From Pseudomonas sp. CCI4.2 (GTDB lineage Bacteria; Pseudomonadota; Gammaproteobacteria; Pseudomonadales; Pseudomonadaceae), in NCBI RefSeq assembly GCF_034350045.1, contig NZ_CP133781.1, forward strand, positions 248,001 to 312,000: a stretch of DNA of 64,000 nucleotides, read 5' to 3'. The first letter of the stretch is position 1, and each line of letters opens with the position of its first letter. The notes beneath the pieces were generated by a model. That model did no database searches and was not told the DNA's origin. It saw nothing but the letters and a program-made list of their open reading frames with translations. Below are positions 34,264 to 43,619 of the stretch, one piece after another. The position numbers were made by a program, and so were the translations under genes.

Positions 34264-34470
34264 ATGTTACATGCACAAAACCAGGACCGCTTGTACCTGA
34301 TCGCCCAGAGTGATGAACAAGAAGCGTTGATCGACGCACTCGCCTTCAACGTACAAGACCGCCATTGGCTGGTCTACTGCGCCTTGGGCGGGCACCAGCA
34401 CCACGACCTGCCGGATCTGGACCTGCAAGCCGGATTGAATTTTTTGGGATTTTGCCAGGAAGCGGCGTGA
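34264..34470 (+). CDS. Conserved small hypothetical protein
   Basis: A 68-residue acidic protein without signal or membrane segment, containing 'DRLYLIAQSDEQEALIDALAFNVQDRHWLVYCALGG' and a His-rich 'GGHQHHDLPDLDL'. Codon use matches its neighbours and it has its own ATG just past a divergent promoter region, so it is probably real. I do not recognise a family. Followed by two REP elements. Confidence 0.55.
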   Translation: MLHAQNQDRLYLIAQSDEQEALIDALAFNVQDRHWLVYCALGGHQHHDLPDLDLQAGLNFLGFCQEAA

Positions 34471-34474
34471 GTGT

Positions 34475-34574
34475 CAGGACGGAAGCCTTCCCGAATAAAT
34501 TCGGTCCCACAGACTCTGGCGATACGCAGATTCTGTAGGAGCCGAAGGCTTCGCCAACAAGTTGGTATCTACAG
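34475..34574. repeat. Two adjacent REP elements between convergent genes
   Basis: 34475-34512 has the CTTCCCGAATAAATTCGGTC core seen at 8018. 34533-34574 is a second type, CTGTAGGAGCC... with ...CTACAG at its right end. Together they fill the gap before the YajG gene's stop. Confidence 0.75.
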
Positions 34575-34580
34575 AGACGA

Positions 34581-35165
34581 TTACTGACCCAGCATCTGCC
34601 CGACCGTCGGGTCCTGGAACAATCGTGTCAGGGCGTCGCTCAACACGTCGCTGACCAATTTGGTGTTGGTTTCCTGATTAGGTGCCATGCCGAAGCGCTG
34701 GTCCAGCGACGCGGCGTAGCGACCGTTGTAGCTTTTCCCGTTATTAACGACATCAGCGCGAAAGGTCGCGGAGATCGTTGCTTCAGTCACGTACAGGCCT
34801 TCTTTAGGCGATTGATACTTCAGGTCTGCGAGGGTCACGGTCAACTGAGGTACGTTGCCGCTATTTCCACTCGGGGTGTAGCCAAGCAAACGCACGGCAG
34901 CTTCGGCTTGCTGCTGCAATTTAGGCAGGATGTCATTTGGCTGGACGCTGACCGCGCTGGTTTCCGGGTATAGGCCACCGCGAGTGCCCAAGGTGGGCGA
35001 TGCGCGACCATCCACGACACGAACCACTACCGGTTGGCCATGACCTACCGCAGCGAGTTGGCTCGTGAGTTTAGGTTGCGGGCTAAGTTGTTGCGGGCTG
35101 TTGGCACAGCCGACCAACGTCAAACTGCTTACAGCAAGTAAACCGAACAACAGGCGATGCAACAT
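34581..35165 (-). CDS. YajG family lipoprotein
   Basis: A 194-residue lipoprotein. The signal peptide ends with the lipobox LVGC (Cys in 'SLTLVGCANSPQQ'), and 'VVVRVVDGRASPTLGTRGG' with 'LQQQAEAAVRLLGY' follow the YajG family. These are outer-membrane or periplasmic lipoproteins of unknown function. GGAGAG abuts an ATG at 35171 and sits 6 bases before the ATG at 35165, which I prefer. Transcribed alone toward the REP elements. Confidence 0.82.
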   Translation of the reverse strand: MLHRLLFGLLAVSSLTLVGCANSPQQLSPQPKLTSQLAAVGHGQPVVVRVVDGRASPTLGTRGGLYPETSAVSVQPNDILPKLQQQAEAAVRLLGYTPSGNSGNVPQLTVTLADLKYQSPKEGLYVTEATISATFRADVVNNGKSYNGRYAASLDQRFGMAPNQETNTKLVSDVLSDALTRLFQDPTVGQMLGQ

Positions 35166-35380
35166 ACTCATCTCTCCAGAGGCCAAAAACAATAAATGGC
35201 GGGCAGTATAGCGGTGCCGACAGCCGGCTCACTAGCTGAAAATCAGACCTGACACCACCTGTATCAGTTCCTGCGGATATGTCCTGTCAAAACGCTCTTT
35301 GAGCTGCAAAACCGTAGGTGTCATGCAGCTGTCACTTGCATCAGGCACGCTCTGGGCTAGCACTCAACAGGAGCACTGCC

Positions 35381-35614
35381 ATGAATTTTCTCTGGTCTCT
35401 GTTTGCCTTGCGCCACACCCATCGTCATTTCGTGTATCTGGACGCCTCCGGGATGTGTCAGGTTTTTCGCCATTGCGCCACACCACCTAAGACTGCCGGG
35501 TGGGTGGAAGTCTATGAGGTGTGCCCAAGCTGGCTGAACCACCCATTGCCCGACAACGCCCGCGCCGCGAAGCCCGAAACACATTTCAGTCGTCACCCCG
35601 CGATGGCTAACTGA
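35381..35614 (+). CDS. Small hypothetical protein
   Basis: A 77-residue protein beginning 'MNFLWSLFALRHTHRHFVYLDASGMCQVFRH' with 'GWVEVYEVCPSWLNHPLP' later. AGGAG lies 8 bases before the ATG, a good sign of translation. It has His and Cys residues but no recognisable motif and no signal peptide. Such proteins occur widely in pseudomonads without assigned role. It stands alone upstream of the candidate small RNA. Confidence 0.6.
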   Translation: MNFLWSLFALRHTHRHFVYLDASGMCQVFRHCATPPKTAGWVEVYEVCPSWLNHPLPDNARAAKPETHFSRHPAMAN

Positions 35615-35667
35615 CCCAGCGGCTAATTAAAGTCAGTTAATAAGATCAATTCCTGCCGTTTCATCGC

Positions 35668-35906
35668 TATAATCTTGCCCCGATTATAAGGACGTCTCCT
35701 GATCGGGCCTCGCAGCATCGCTAATGCTCTGTATTAGCTCCCCCGCACCGCCCACAGAGAGCCGCCCACACAGGTCATTTGCCAGCATTCGTGCTCGCTG
35801 ATCCGGTGTCGAACCGCTCGAATCGCTTCGAAGCTTCTCGCCCGTCAGTGTCACTTCTGTTTAGTATTAGGCCTGCCAGAACCTACCGTAACGTCGGTTC
35901 TTTTTT
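35668..35906 (+). ncRNA. Candidate small RNA or structured leader with its own terminator
   Basis: A perfect -10 box TATAAT (35668-35673) is followed by a foldable segment: CCCGAT (35679-35684) pairs with ATCGGG (35702-35707) and AGGA with TCCT inside it. At 35879-35906 GAACC and GGTTC form a hairpin stem followed by six T. A transcript of about 225 bases would result. No open frame of note lies inside. No good -35 box was found. It could be a small RNA or an attenuated leader of mqo. Confidence 0.4.
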
Positions 35907-36339
35907 GAGGTTCACGTCTCCAAAAGAGCGTGAAAAAAACGGGTTTTCACTACTTCATAAGAGTGTGGCGAGCAAATGAATAGTTCTGCGTTTTTACATG
36001 CACCGTTAACGTCTGATCCAGCCCTGCTAAACGGGGCCGACCGCTGCTGCGCAGTCTCCCTGACCGGAGCCTGAAGCCTGTCCACTACGGATTTGGTTGC
36101 ACAAACGGATGCCTTGACGATAGTCGAATTGCCAGTCGAGCCTGAAAGTGAGTTCATATGGACTCAAAGCCCGAATGGTGGCGTCCGCTGAGATGCAAAA
36201 AATTGCGAAGAATCGGACATGGCGATCCTGGCCATAAGTTACTTGGGGCACTCTCGGATTCACGCCCCGGCAACGACCGGCAGCTGACCTCGGGATCGTA
36301 TGCCGTCAATTTGGTGCTGCAGATTTTGGAGACGCGTTA
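35907..36339. other. Upstream region of mqo
   Basis: 433 bases of ordinary base composition with no convincing gene. A short ATG frame at 35977 (32 codons) and one at 36158 running into mqo show no family character. TTGACG at 36114 is a possible -35 box without a good partner. Confidence 0.4.
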
Positions 36340-37848
36340 ATGGCGCATAACGAAACAGTCGATGTGGTACTGGTTGGGGCGGGCATCATGAGTGCCACCC
36401 TGGCGGTGCTGCTTAAAGAGCTCGACCCCAGCCTCACGCTGGAAGTCGTTGAGCTGATGGATTCCGGTGCTGCGGAGAGTTCCAATCCGTGGAACAACGC
36501 CGGTACCGGCCACGCGGGTCTGTGTGAGCTTAATTACACACCGCAAGCAGCCGATGGCTCCATTTCCATCAAAAAAGCTGTGCACATCAATACCCAGTTT
36601 GAGGTCTCGAAGCAGTTCTGGTCATACATGACCAAGAAAAGCACCTTCGGCTCCTCCAAGTCGTTTATCAGCCCAGTGCCGCACCTGAGTTTCGTCCAGG
36701 GCGACAGCGGCGTGTCGTTCCTCAAGGCTCGTTTTGAAGCGATGCACACGCATCATGCGTTCTCAGCCATGGAATACACCGAAGACAAGGCCAAACTGGC
36801 GGAGTGGATGCCGCTGATGATGCCAGGCCGTCCGGCCGATGAGCCCATTGCGGCCACCCGCGTCATGAACGGTACCGACGTCAATTTCGGCGCTTTGACT
36901 AACCAGTTGCTCAAGCACTTGTCCAGCACCCCGGATGTGCAGGTCAAATACTGCAAGCGCGTCACCGGTCTGACCCGCAAAGGCCAGGGCTGGAGCGTCA
37001 GCATCAAGGACGTCAACACCGGCAATACCCGTGAAGTCGAGGCCAAGTTCGTGTTCCTTGGCGCAGGCGGTGCGGCATTGCCGCTGCTGCAAATGTCCGG
37101 CGTCGAAGAAAGTAAAGGTTTCGGTGGGTTCCCGGTTAGCGGCCAATGGCTGCGTTGCGACAATCCGGAAGTGGTCAAACACCACCAAGCCAAGGTGTAC
37201 AGCCAGGCCGCCGTGGGCTCGCCGCCGATGTCGGTTCCGCACCTGGACACCCGCGTCGTCGACGGTCAGACCTCGTTGCTGTTTGGACCGTACGCGGGTT
37301 TCACCACCAAATTTCTGAAGCACGGGTCATTCATGGACCTGCCGTTGTCGGTTCGCGCCGCCAACATTGGCCCGATGCTGGCCGTCGCTCGTGACAACAT
37401 GGACCTGACCAAATACTTGGTCAGCGAAGTGATGCAGTCGATGGAACAACGTCTTGAGTCGTTGCGCCGCTTCTACCCGCAAGCCAAGGCCGAAGACTGG
37501 CGTCTCGAAGTCGCCGGTCAACGGGTCCAGATCATCAAGAAAGACGCGAAAAAAGGCGGCGTGCTGCAATTCGGCACTGAGTTGGTATCGTCCAAAGACG
37601 GTTCACTGGCCGCCCTCCTCGGCGCCTCTCCAGGCGCCTCGGTCACCGTGTCAATCATGCTGGATCTGATTGACCGCTGCTTCCCGGACAAAGCTCACGG
37701 CGAATGGGCCGCCAAGCTGAAGGAAATTTTCCCAGCACGTGAAACGGCGCTGGAAACTGACGCGCAGCTTTATCAACGCATCAACGACCAGAGCAACGAG
37801 AGTTTGGAATTGGTTGAGATCAGCAACGAGACCGAAAGCTTTGCTTGA
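36340..37848 (+). CDS. mqo: Malate:quinone oxidoreductase
   Basis: A 502-residue FAD-dependent peripheral membrane enzyme that oxidises L-malate to oxaloacetate and passes electrons to quinone. The FAD-binding start is '[24 protein letters not shown]', followed by the family block '[24 protein letters not shown]'. The C-terminal FAD contact region '[36 protein letters not shown]' is complete. It feeds the TCA cycle into the respiratory chain in place of, or beside, malate dehydrogenase. TGGAG stands 9 bases before the ATG. Followed by a strong terminator. Confidence 0.97.
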   Translation: MAHNETVDVVLVGAGIMSATLAVLLKELDPSLTLEVVELMDSGAAESSNPWNNAGTGHAGLCELNYTPQAADGSISIKKAVHINTQFEVSKQFWSYMTKKSTFGSSKSFISPVPHLSFVQGDSGVSFLKARFEAMHTHHAFSAMEYTEDKAKLAEWMPLMMPGRPADEPIAATRVMNGTDVNFGALTNQLLKHLSSTPDVQVKYCKRVTGLTRKGQGWSVSIKDVNTGNTREVEAKFVFLGAGGAALPLLQMSGVEESKGFGGFPVSGQWLRCDNPEVVKHHQAKVYSQAAVGSPPMSVPHLDTRVVDGQTSLLFGPYAGFTTKFLKHGSFMDLPLSVRAANIGPMLAVARDNMDLTKYLVSEVMQSMEQRLESLRRFYPQAKAEDWRLEVAGQRVQIIKKDAKKGGVLQFGTELVSSKDGSLAALLGASPGASVTVSIMLDLIDRCFPDKAHGEWAAKLKEIFPARETALETDAQLYQRINDQSNESLELVEISNETESFA

Positions 37849-37859
37849 TCGTATCCACC

Positions 37860-37891
37860 ATAAAAAAACGCCCTGAGGGGCGTTTTTTTAT
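37860..37891 (+). terminator. Intrinsic terminator after mqo
   Basis: AAAAAAACGCCC (37862-37873) and GGGCGTTTTTTT (37878-37889) pair around a 4-base loop; it also serves the convergent PA4642-like gene. Confidence 0.93.
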
Positions 37892-37907
37892 GGGCTAAAC
37901 AACAGTA

Positions 37908-38195
37908 TCAGCCGCGAGCCTGCTCAATCAGCTCAATGTATTCCTCGGCGTTACGTTGATCTTTGACCAACGCCACGAAATCCTGACCGTGCTCATCTTT
38001 GCCATCAAGGTCTAAACCCGCCGCAAGGAAAAACACCAGAAACCGCTCAAAATCGTTAATCCGCAGGCCACGGTAGGCCTTGATCAGTTTGTGCAGCGAG
38101 GGCGAGGTGGCATCGACCGGTTCGAAATCGAGGAACAATTTGATTTGTTCATCGCCGATCTCATCGCCAATCACCTGCCTTTTATCTTTACGCAT
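37908..38195 (-). CDS. PA4642-family conserved hypothetical protein
   Basis: A 95-residue cytoplasmic protein, acidic and helical, with 'KQVIGDEIGDEQIKLFLDFEP'-like N-terminus and a centre 'LHKLIKAYRGLRINDFERFLVFFLAAGLDLDGKDEHGQDF'. It matches the uncharacterised family next to mqo in P. aeruginosa. The start at 38195 (GGAG 9 bases upstream) is preferred to a TTG at 38210. Function unknown. Confidence 0.78.
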   Translation of the reverse strand: MRKDKRQVIGDEIGDEQIKLFLDFEPVDATSPSLHKLIKAYRGLRINDFERFLVFFLAAGLDLDGKDEHGQDFVALVKDQRNAEEYIELIEQARG

Positions 38196-38264
38196 TGCTG
38201 CTGACTCCAACTGATTCGCGGATAGTTCACGGGCGGGCAGTTTAACCCTCGCCCACCTCGGCGC

Positions 38265-38771
38265 TCAACGCGCATGTAGCTCGGTGGTGTGTAAATCGGC
38301 CCAGACATGCCCGTTGGCGTAACTCAGAAACTGGCAGTACACCTTCTCGTTGCGCAGCAAATCGATCACGGCCCGGTAGTCGGTCATGGGGTAATACAGC
38401 GATAACGTATGGCTTTGGTCGTCGAAGGTGGGCTTTTTTAGGCTTTTGCTTTCGCCATCGAAATGCAGCAGAACCTCAGACACCGTTGCGCCTTTGTTCA
38501 TCGACCGACCTTTCAGGCGCAATAACACAGGTGATGTCACCGGTATCGGTTGCTGCGTGGATTCGCGTTGGCTGCCAATGACCACCGAGTATTCGGTGAT
38601 TTGCAATAACTGCTGCTGCGTGGGGTTGCCTTCACGCAGGGTTTGATCGTCGGGCGGCAAATACTGAGCGTGCATCGGTATCGATTTAGCGCCGCTCTGG
38701 CTCGGCGCCGCCGCCAACGGCAAGCTCGACAGCAGGAGCAGCGCGGCGGCAGTGTGGATCAACAACGTCAT
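38265..38771 (-). CDS. Periplasmic hypothetical protein, PA4644-like by position
   Basis: A 168-residue protein with a signal peptide (about residues 1-22, 'LLIHTAAALLLLSSLPLAAAP'). The mature part has 'EYSVVIGSQRES', 'VTSPVLLRLKGRSMNKGATVSEVLLHFDG' and a C-terminus 'FLSYANGHVWADLHTTELHAR' with alternating hydrophobic strands; it is probably a small beta-rich periplasmic protein. No family recognised. Its place between the PA4642-like gene and hpt equals that of PA4644 in PAO1 (from memory). Confidence 0.65.
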   Translation of the reverse strand: MTLLIHTAAALLLLSSLPLAAAPSQSGAKSIPMHAQYLPPDDQTLREGNPTQQQLLQITEYSVVIGSQRESTQQPIPVTSPVLLRLKGRSMNKGATVSEVLLHFDGESKSLKKPTFDDQSHTLSLYYPMTDYRAVIDLLRNEKVYCQFLSYANGHVWADLHTTELHAR

Positions 38772-38817
38772 GTGAGAGTCCCCGAAAACTGGCGGGCACT
38801 CTAGCATGCGGTCAGGT

Positions 38818-39375
38818 TTACATCCCTTTAACCGCATAAATGCCGGCAGCGTTGCGCCAGTAGCCTTTGTAATCCATGCCGTAACCGAAAATATAGCGAT
38901 CAATGCACGGCAAGCCTACGAAGTCGGCCTTGAGGTCAGGTCGAGCTTTGCGGTCGTGGTCTTTGTCGATCAGCACGGCGGTGTGTACCGCGCGAGCGCC
39001 AGCATGTTTGCAGAAATCGATGATCGCGCCGAGGGTATGACCTTCGTCGAGGATGTCATCAATGATCAACACGTCGCGGTCGATAAAGGAGACTTCCGGT
39101 TTAGCTTTCCAGAACAGGTCGCCGCCGGTGGTCTCGTTGCGATAGCGGGTGGCGTGCAAGTAGGACGCTTCCAACGGGAAGTTGAGGTGCGTCAGTAGTT
39201 TTCCGGTGAAGATCAGGCCACCATTCATGACGCAAAACACCACAGGGTTGGTGTCGGCCAGCGTGGCATTGATCTCGGCGCCAAGACGAGCGATGGCCGC
39301 TTCGACTTCAGCTTCGGTGTACAGGCAATCAGCTTCGCGCATGATTTGACGGATATGGTCGAGATCAGCAGACAT
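38818..39375 (-). CDS. hpt: Hypoxanthine-guanine phosphoribosyltransferase
   Basis: A 185-residue type I PRTase that salvages hypoxanthine or guanine with PRPP to IMP or GMP. The PRPP loop is 'VLIIDDILDEGHTLGAI' and the flexible-loop region 'HATRYRNETTGGDLFWK'. GGAGAG lies 5 bases before the ATG at 39375, chosen over an upstream in-frame ATG. It is divergent from upp, with 152 bases between, so both salvage genes share a promoter region. Confidence 0.93.
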   Translation of the reverse strand: MSADLDHIRQIMREADCLYTEAEVEAAIARLGAEINATLADTNPVVFCVMNGGLIFTGKLLTHLNFPLEASYLHATRYRNETTGGDLFWKAKPEVSFIDRDVLIIDDILDEGHTLGAIIDFCKHAGARAVHTAVLIDKDHDRKARPDLKADFVGLPCIDRYIFGYGMDYKGYWRNAAGIYAVKGM

Positions 39376-39527
39376 GGCGCTCTCCATTGGGTGCGGTGGA
39401 AGAAAAGCGGGCAAAGGTACGCATCCGCTTCGGTCAGAGCAAGCATTTCTGGACTAACGTTTCGGACAGTAACAGTTGAATAGATTAATCTAGGCCGTTT
39501 TTTTGCCCCCCGTCGGAGTCTTTCCTT

Positions 39528-40166
39528 ATGCCTATCCGTGAGATCCGCCATCCGCTGATCCGCCACAAGCTCGGCCTGATGCGCCGTGCTGACATCAGCA
39601 CCAAGAATTTTCGTGAACTGGCTCAGGAAGTCGGTGCGCTGCTGACCTATGAAGCGACCGCCGATCTGCCCTTGGAAAGCTACGAAATCCAAGGCTGGGC
39701 GGGCACGGTGCAAGTCGAAAAAATCGCTGGCAAAAAGATCACTGTTGTCCCTATTTTGCGCGCAGGTATCGGCATGCTCGACGGCGTGCTCAGCCTAATC
39801 CCCGGCGCCAAGGTCAGCGCAGTTGGCTTGGCTCGCAATGAAGCGACACTGCAAGCCCACACCTACCTGGAAAAACTGGTTCCTGAGATCAATGAGCGGT
39901 TGGCGATGATCATTGATCCAATGCTTGCGACCGGCAACTCAATGGTTGCGGCTATTGACCTGCTGAAGCGAGCGGGTTGCAAGGAAATCCGCGCCATGGT
40001 GCTGGTTGCAGCGCCGGAAGGCATTGCCGCCGTGGAGAAGGCTCACCCCGACGTAATGATCTACACCGCCTCCATCGACGAGCGTTTGAACGAACACGGT
40101 TACATCATTCCGGGCTTGGGCGATGCCGGCGACAAGATATTCGGCACCAAGCAGAAGGAAGGCTAA
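39528..40166 (+). CDS. upp: Uracil phosphoribosyltransferase
   Basis: A 212-residue PRTase that makes UMP from uracil and PRPP. N-terminus '[29 protein letters not shown]', PRPP site '[25 protein letters not shown]' and the uracil loop '[29 protein letters not shown]' are all intact. GTCGGAG lies before the ATG. Its stop shares one base with the ATG of uraA, so uptake and use of uracil are coupled in one operon. Confidence 0.97.
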   Translation: MPIREIRHPLIRHKLGLMRRADISTKNFRELAQEVGALLTYEATADLPLESYEIQGWAGTVQVEKIAGKKITVVPILRAGIGMLDGVLSLIPGAKVSAVGLARNEATLQAHTYLEKLVPEINERLAMIIDPMLATGNSMVAAIDLLKRAGCKEIRAMVLVAAPEGIAAVEKAHPDVMIYTASIDERLNEHGYIIPGLGDAGDKIFGTKQKEG

Positions 40167-41443
40167 TGAAGCCGGATGAATTCAACGATCCACTCTGGCG
40201 CACCGTATTGTCCGGCGCGCAGATGCTTTTCGTGGCCTTTGGCGCCTTGGTCTTGATGCCATTGATCACCGGCCTCGACCCAAACGTTGCACTGTTCACC
40301 GCTGGGCTTGGCACCTTGTGTTTTCAGGTGGTAACGGGGCGTCAGGTGCCGGTATTCCTGGCCTCGAGTTTCGCGTTTATTACGCCGATCATTCTCGCTA
40401 AGGGCCAGTTCGGTCTGGCGGCGACCATGGGCGGGATCATGGCGGCGGGGTTTGTTTATACCTTTCTCGGCCTTGCGGTGAAGATCAAAGGTACGGGTTT
40501 CATTGACCGCTTGCTGCCGCCGGTGGTCATTGGGCCGGTGATCATCTCTATCGGTCTCGCCATGGCGCCGATTGCCGCCAACATGGCCATGGGCAAGGGC
40601 GGAGACGGTGCGGAGTTGATTCCGTACCACATCGCCATGTGGATCTCGATGCCAGCGCTGCTGACAACGGTGATCGTCGCGGTGTTTGGTCGCGGGATTT
40701 TCCGTCTGGTGCCGATTATTTCCGGTGTGCTGGTCGGTTTCGCCCTGGCGTTTTATTTCGGCGTGGTCGATGTCGTAAAAATCGCCGCTGCGCCTTGGCT
40801 GGCCCTGCCGAAATTCACGGCCCCTGAATTCAACTGGCAGGCAATTTTGTTCATCGTCCCAGTCGCGTTGGCGCCCGCCATTGAACACATCGGCGGCGTG
40901 ATTGCAGTGGGCAGCGTGACCGGTCGAGATTATTTGAAAAAGCCAGGGCTGCATCGCACCTTGCTGGGTGATGGGATAGCCACCACTGTGGCGGGCCTGT
41001 TTGGTGGACCGCCGAACACCACCTACGCCGAAGTAACTGGCGCGGTGATGCTGACCAAAAACTACAACCCGAAAATCATGACGTGGGCGGCGATATTCGC
41101 CATCAGCCTGGCGTTCATTGGCAAGTTCGGCGCGCTGCTGCAAAGCATCCCGATTCCAGTCATGGGCGGGATTTTGTGCCTGTTGTTCGGCTCGATTGCT
41201 GCGGTGGGGATGAACACGCTAATCCGTCATAAAGTCGACCTCGCCGAGGCACGCAACCTGGTGATTGTGTCGGTGACGTTGGTCTTCGGGATTGGTGGCG
41301 TGCTGATCGGCACCGGCACTGGCCCTAATGACTTCGGTCTCAAGGGCATTGCGCTATGCGCAGTCGTGGCGATTGGCTTGAACCTGTTGCTGCCAGGGAA
41401 TGACAGCTGGAAGCACAAGAAAAAGCTGGAAGAGATGCTGTAG
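40166..41443 (+). CDS. uraA: Uracil permease
   Basis: A 425-residue NCS2-family symporter in the inner membrane with 12-14 hydrophobic segments. The family segment 'VALAPAIEHIGGVIAVGSVTGRDYLKKPGLHRTLLGDGIATTVAGLFGGPPNTTYAEVTGAV' holds the substrate-binding Glu and the conserved 'GGPPNTTYAE'. A long alternative frame upstream inside upp was rejected; ATG 40166 overlaps the upp stop (TAATG). Downstream lies the REP array instead of a simple terminator. Confidence 0.96.
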   Translation: MKPDEFNDPLWRTVLSGAQMLFVAFGALVLMPLITGLDPNVALFTAGLGTLCFQVVTGRQVPVFLASSFAFITPIILAKGQFGLAATMGGIMAAGFVYTFLGLAVKIKGTGFIDRLLPPVVIGPVIISIGLAMAPIAANMAMGKGGDGAELIPYHIAMWISMPALLTTVIVAVFGRGIFRLVPIISGVLVGFALAFYFGVVDVVKIAAAPWLALPKFTAPEFNWQAILFIVPVALAPAIEHIGGVIAVGSVTGRDYLKKPGLHRTLLGDGIATTVAGLFGGPPNTTYAEVTGAVMLTKNYNPKIMTWAAIFAISLAFIGKFGALLQSIPIPVMGGILCLLFGSIAAVGMNTLIRHKVDLAEARNLVIVSVTLVFGIGGVLIGTGTGPNDFGLKGIALCAVVAIGLNLLLPGNDSWKHKKKLEEML

Positions 41444-41527
41444 AGCGCGATGGCGAGTGCTCTTCTGGAGCGCCTCGCCAACAAGAGTATCTACAGAGAT
41501 TGGCGCCAAGGTCGCACCAACCCCGCC

Positions 41528-42540
41528 GGACCGAATTTATTCGGGAATGGACTTCACATTCAACATCGTCTGCGTCTGACCCGTCGCCTTCCCGAATGAA
41601 TTCGGTCCCACCCACCCCTTCAAGTTTAAACATACAAGTTGGCTTGCCAACGAAAGCGTCATTGCAAGCGCCCCAGGGTTTCAGGTCGACATCAGCGACG
41701 CGATTACCGGCCTCTTCGCAGGCAAGCCTGCTCCCACACTATGGAAAGCGCTCACGAATCCGTGTGGAACCGAATTTATTCGGGATTGGACTTCACATTC
41801 AACATCGTCTGCGTCTGACCCGTCGCCTTCCCGAATGAATTCGGTCCCACAGATTTCGGCGTTGCACAGACGTCTGTGGGAGTTGGCCTGCCAACGAAAG
41901 CGTCATTGCAAGCGCACCGGGCATCAGGTCGACATCAGCGACGCGATTACCGGCCTCTTCGCAGGCAAGCCTGCTCCCACACTATGGAAAGCGCTCACGA
42001 ATCCGGTGGAACCGAATTTATTCGGGATTGGACTTCACATTCAACATCGTCTGCGTCTGACCCGTCGCCTTCCCGAATGAATTCGGTCCCACAGATTTCG
42101 GCATTGCACAGACGTCTGTGGGGCTTGCCAACGAAAGCGTCATTGCAAGCGCCCCAGGTTTCCGGTCGACATCAGCGACGCGATTACCGGCCTCTTCGCA
42201 GGCAAGCCTGCTCCCACACTATGGGAAGCGCCCACGAATCCGTGTGGAACCGAATTTATTCGGGAATGGACTTCACATTCAACATCGTCTGCGTCTGACC
42301 CGTCGCCTTCCCGAATGAATTCGGTCCCACAGATTTCGGCGTTGCACAGACGTCTGTGGGAGTTGGCTTGCCAACGAAAGCGTCATTGCAGGCGCACCGG
42401 GTATCAGGTCGACATCAGCGGCGCGCTTACCGGCCTCTTCGCAGGCAAGCCTGCTCCCACACTATGGAAATCGCTCACGAATCCGGTGGGACCGAATTTA
42501 TTCGGGAATGGACTTCACATTCAACCCGGCGCCGTCCCGT
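41528..42540. repeat. Tandem array of composite REP units (four full copies plus a partial fifth)
   Basis: Equivalent points recur at about 41528, 41766, 42008, 42246 and 42488, giving periods of 238, 242, 238 and 242 bases. Each unit holds module A, GGGACCGAATTTATTCGGGA inverted against TTCCCGAATGAATTCGGTCC, and module B, GTGGGAGTTGGCTTGCC inverted against GGCAAGCCTGCTCCCAC, with near-identical unique spacers between. The whole 1.1 kb between uraA and hemH contains no gene; open frames across it repeat the same unit and are artefacts. Confidence 0.93.
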
Positions 42541-42580
42541 CTCTCAAGGAGCCAACTTGTTGGCGAAGCGGCATAGAAAA

Positions 42581-43606
42581 CTACAACATCAGCGGTGCTC
42601 GCTCACACAAGGTCTTCAGCGCGGCAGCCCAATTCGGGTCGTCGTTCAGGCATGGAATCAGCACCAACTCCTCCCCTCCCGCTTCGCGAAATTGCTCTTT
42701 GCCCCGGTCGCCGATTTCCTCCAGCGTCTCGATGCAATCGGCGACAAACGCCGGGCACATCACCAGAATTTTTTTCGCGCCGTTCTTCGCCAGCTCGGCA
42801 AGGCGCGCTTCGGTGTAAGGCTCGATCCATTTAGCGCGCCCCAACCGTGACTGGAAAGACACCGACCAAGTGCCGTCGGCCAAACCCAGGCGCTCAGCAA
42901 ATAAAGCCGCCGTGCGCAGGCACTGAGCGCGATAACAGGTCGCTATCACTTGTGCAGAAGCCGTCTGGCAACAATCAGCGCCTTTGAAGCAGTGGCTACC
43001 CGTGGGGTCTAGCTTGTGAAGATGTCGTTCGGGCAAGCCGTGAAAGCTCAGCAATAAATGGTCGTGTGCCTGCTCAAGCTGTGGCCGAGCGTTTTCTACC
43101 AATGCATCAAGGTATTCAGCCTGATCGTAAAAAGGCTGCAACAGCGAAAACTGGATATTCAACGATTTAGCCTTCACCGCACGTTTCGCTTCCTCAATTA
43201 CCGTCGTCACGGTGCTGTCGGCAAATTGCGGATATAGCGGAGCGAGGGTCACTTTCTCAATCCCTTGGGCAGACAAACGGGTCAGCACCGTCTCGATAGA
43301 CGGCTCGCCGTAGCGCATTGCCAGCTCGACCGGGCCCTGAGTCCATTCCTTGACCATCGCTTTCTGCAAACGCTGACTCAGCACCACCAGCGGCGAACCC
43401 TCATCCCACCAGATCGAGGCGTAAGCGTGGGCCGACTGCTCGGGACGTTTGACCAGGATCAGCGATACCAGCAAGCGCCGAACCGGCCACGGTACGTCAA
43501 TAACATAGGGGTCCATCAGAAACTGATTCAGGTAGCTTCGGACATCCGCCACCTTGGTCGAAGCCGGTGAACCTAGGTTGACCAGTAACAGCGCGTGATC
43601 GGTCAT
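42581..43606 (-). CDS. hemH: Ferrochelatase
   Basis: A 341-residue enzyme that inserts Fe2+ into protoporphyrin IX, the last step of haem synthesis. '[28 protein letters not shown]' at the N-terminus, the catalytic His in '[18 protein letters not shown]' and '[17 protein letters not shown]' with '[17 protein letters not shown]' toward the C-terminus are all present. The start at 43606 removes twelve unrelated codons. The stop lies 14 bases from the end of the TIGR01777 gene's downstream flank, so the two are likely co-transcribed (TIGR01777 gene first). Confidence 0.96.
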   Translation of the reverse strand: MTDHALLLVNLGSPASTKVADVRSYLNQFLMDPYVIDVPWPVRRLLVSLILVKRPEQSAHAYASIWWDEGSPLVVLSQRLQKAMVKEWTQGPVELAMRYGEPSIETVLTRLSAQGIEKVTLAPLYPQFADSTVTTVIEEAKRAVKAKSLNIQFSLLQPFYDQAEYLDALVENARPQLEQAHDHLLLSFHGLPERHLHKLDPTGSHCFKGADCCQTASAQVIATCYRAQCLRTAALFAERLGLADGTWSVSFQSRLGRAKWIEPYTEARLAELAKNGAKKILVMCPAFVADCIETLEEIGDRGKEQFREAGGEELVLIPCLNDDPNWAAALKTLCERAPLML

Positions 43607-43619
43607 GCAACATCCTTTG

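Noticed and set aside
35977..36075. 32-codon frame beginning at 35977 as a leader peptide of mqo
   Set aside because: No ribosome binding site of note, no run of regulatory codons and no hairpin arrangement for attenuation beside it.
40163..41143. 326-codon open frame on the minus strand inside uraA
   Set aside because: Shadow of a highly hydrophobic gene: it reads as a His/Arg/Asp-rich, low-complexity protein, typical of the complement of membrane segments.
41528..42540. CRISPR array
   Set aside because: The repeats are about 240 bases, palindromic in two modules, and the spacers are copies of each other, unlike CRISPR. No cas gene is present.
41500..42818. Several plus-strand open frames repeating the same peptide units between uraA and hemH
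   Set aside because: They are translations of the 238/242-base REP units and have no ribosome binding sites; the repeats explain them.
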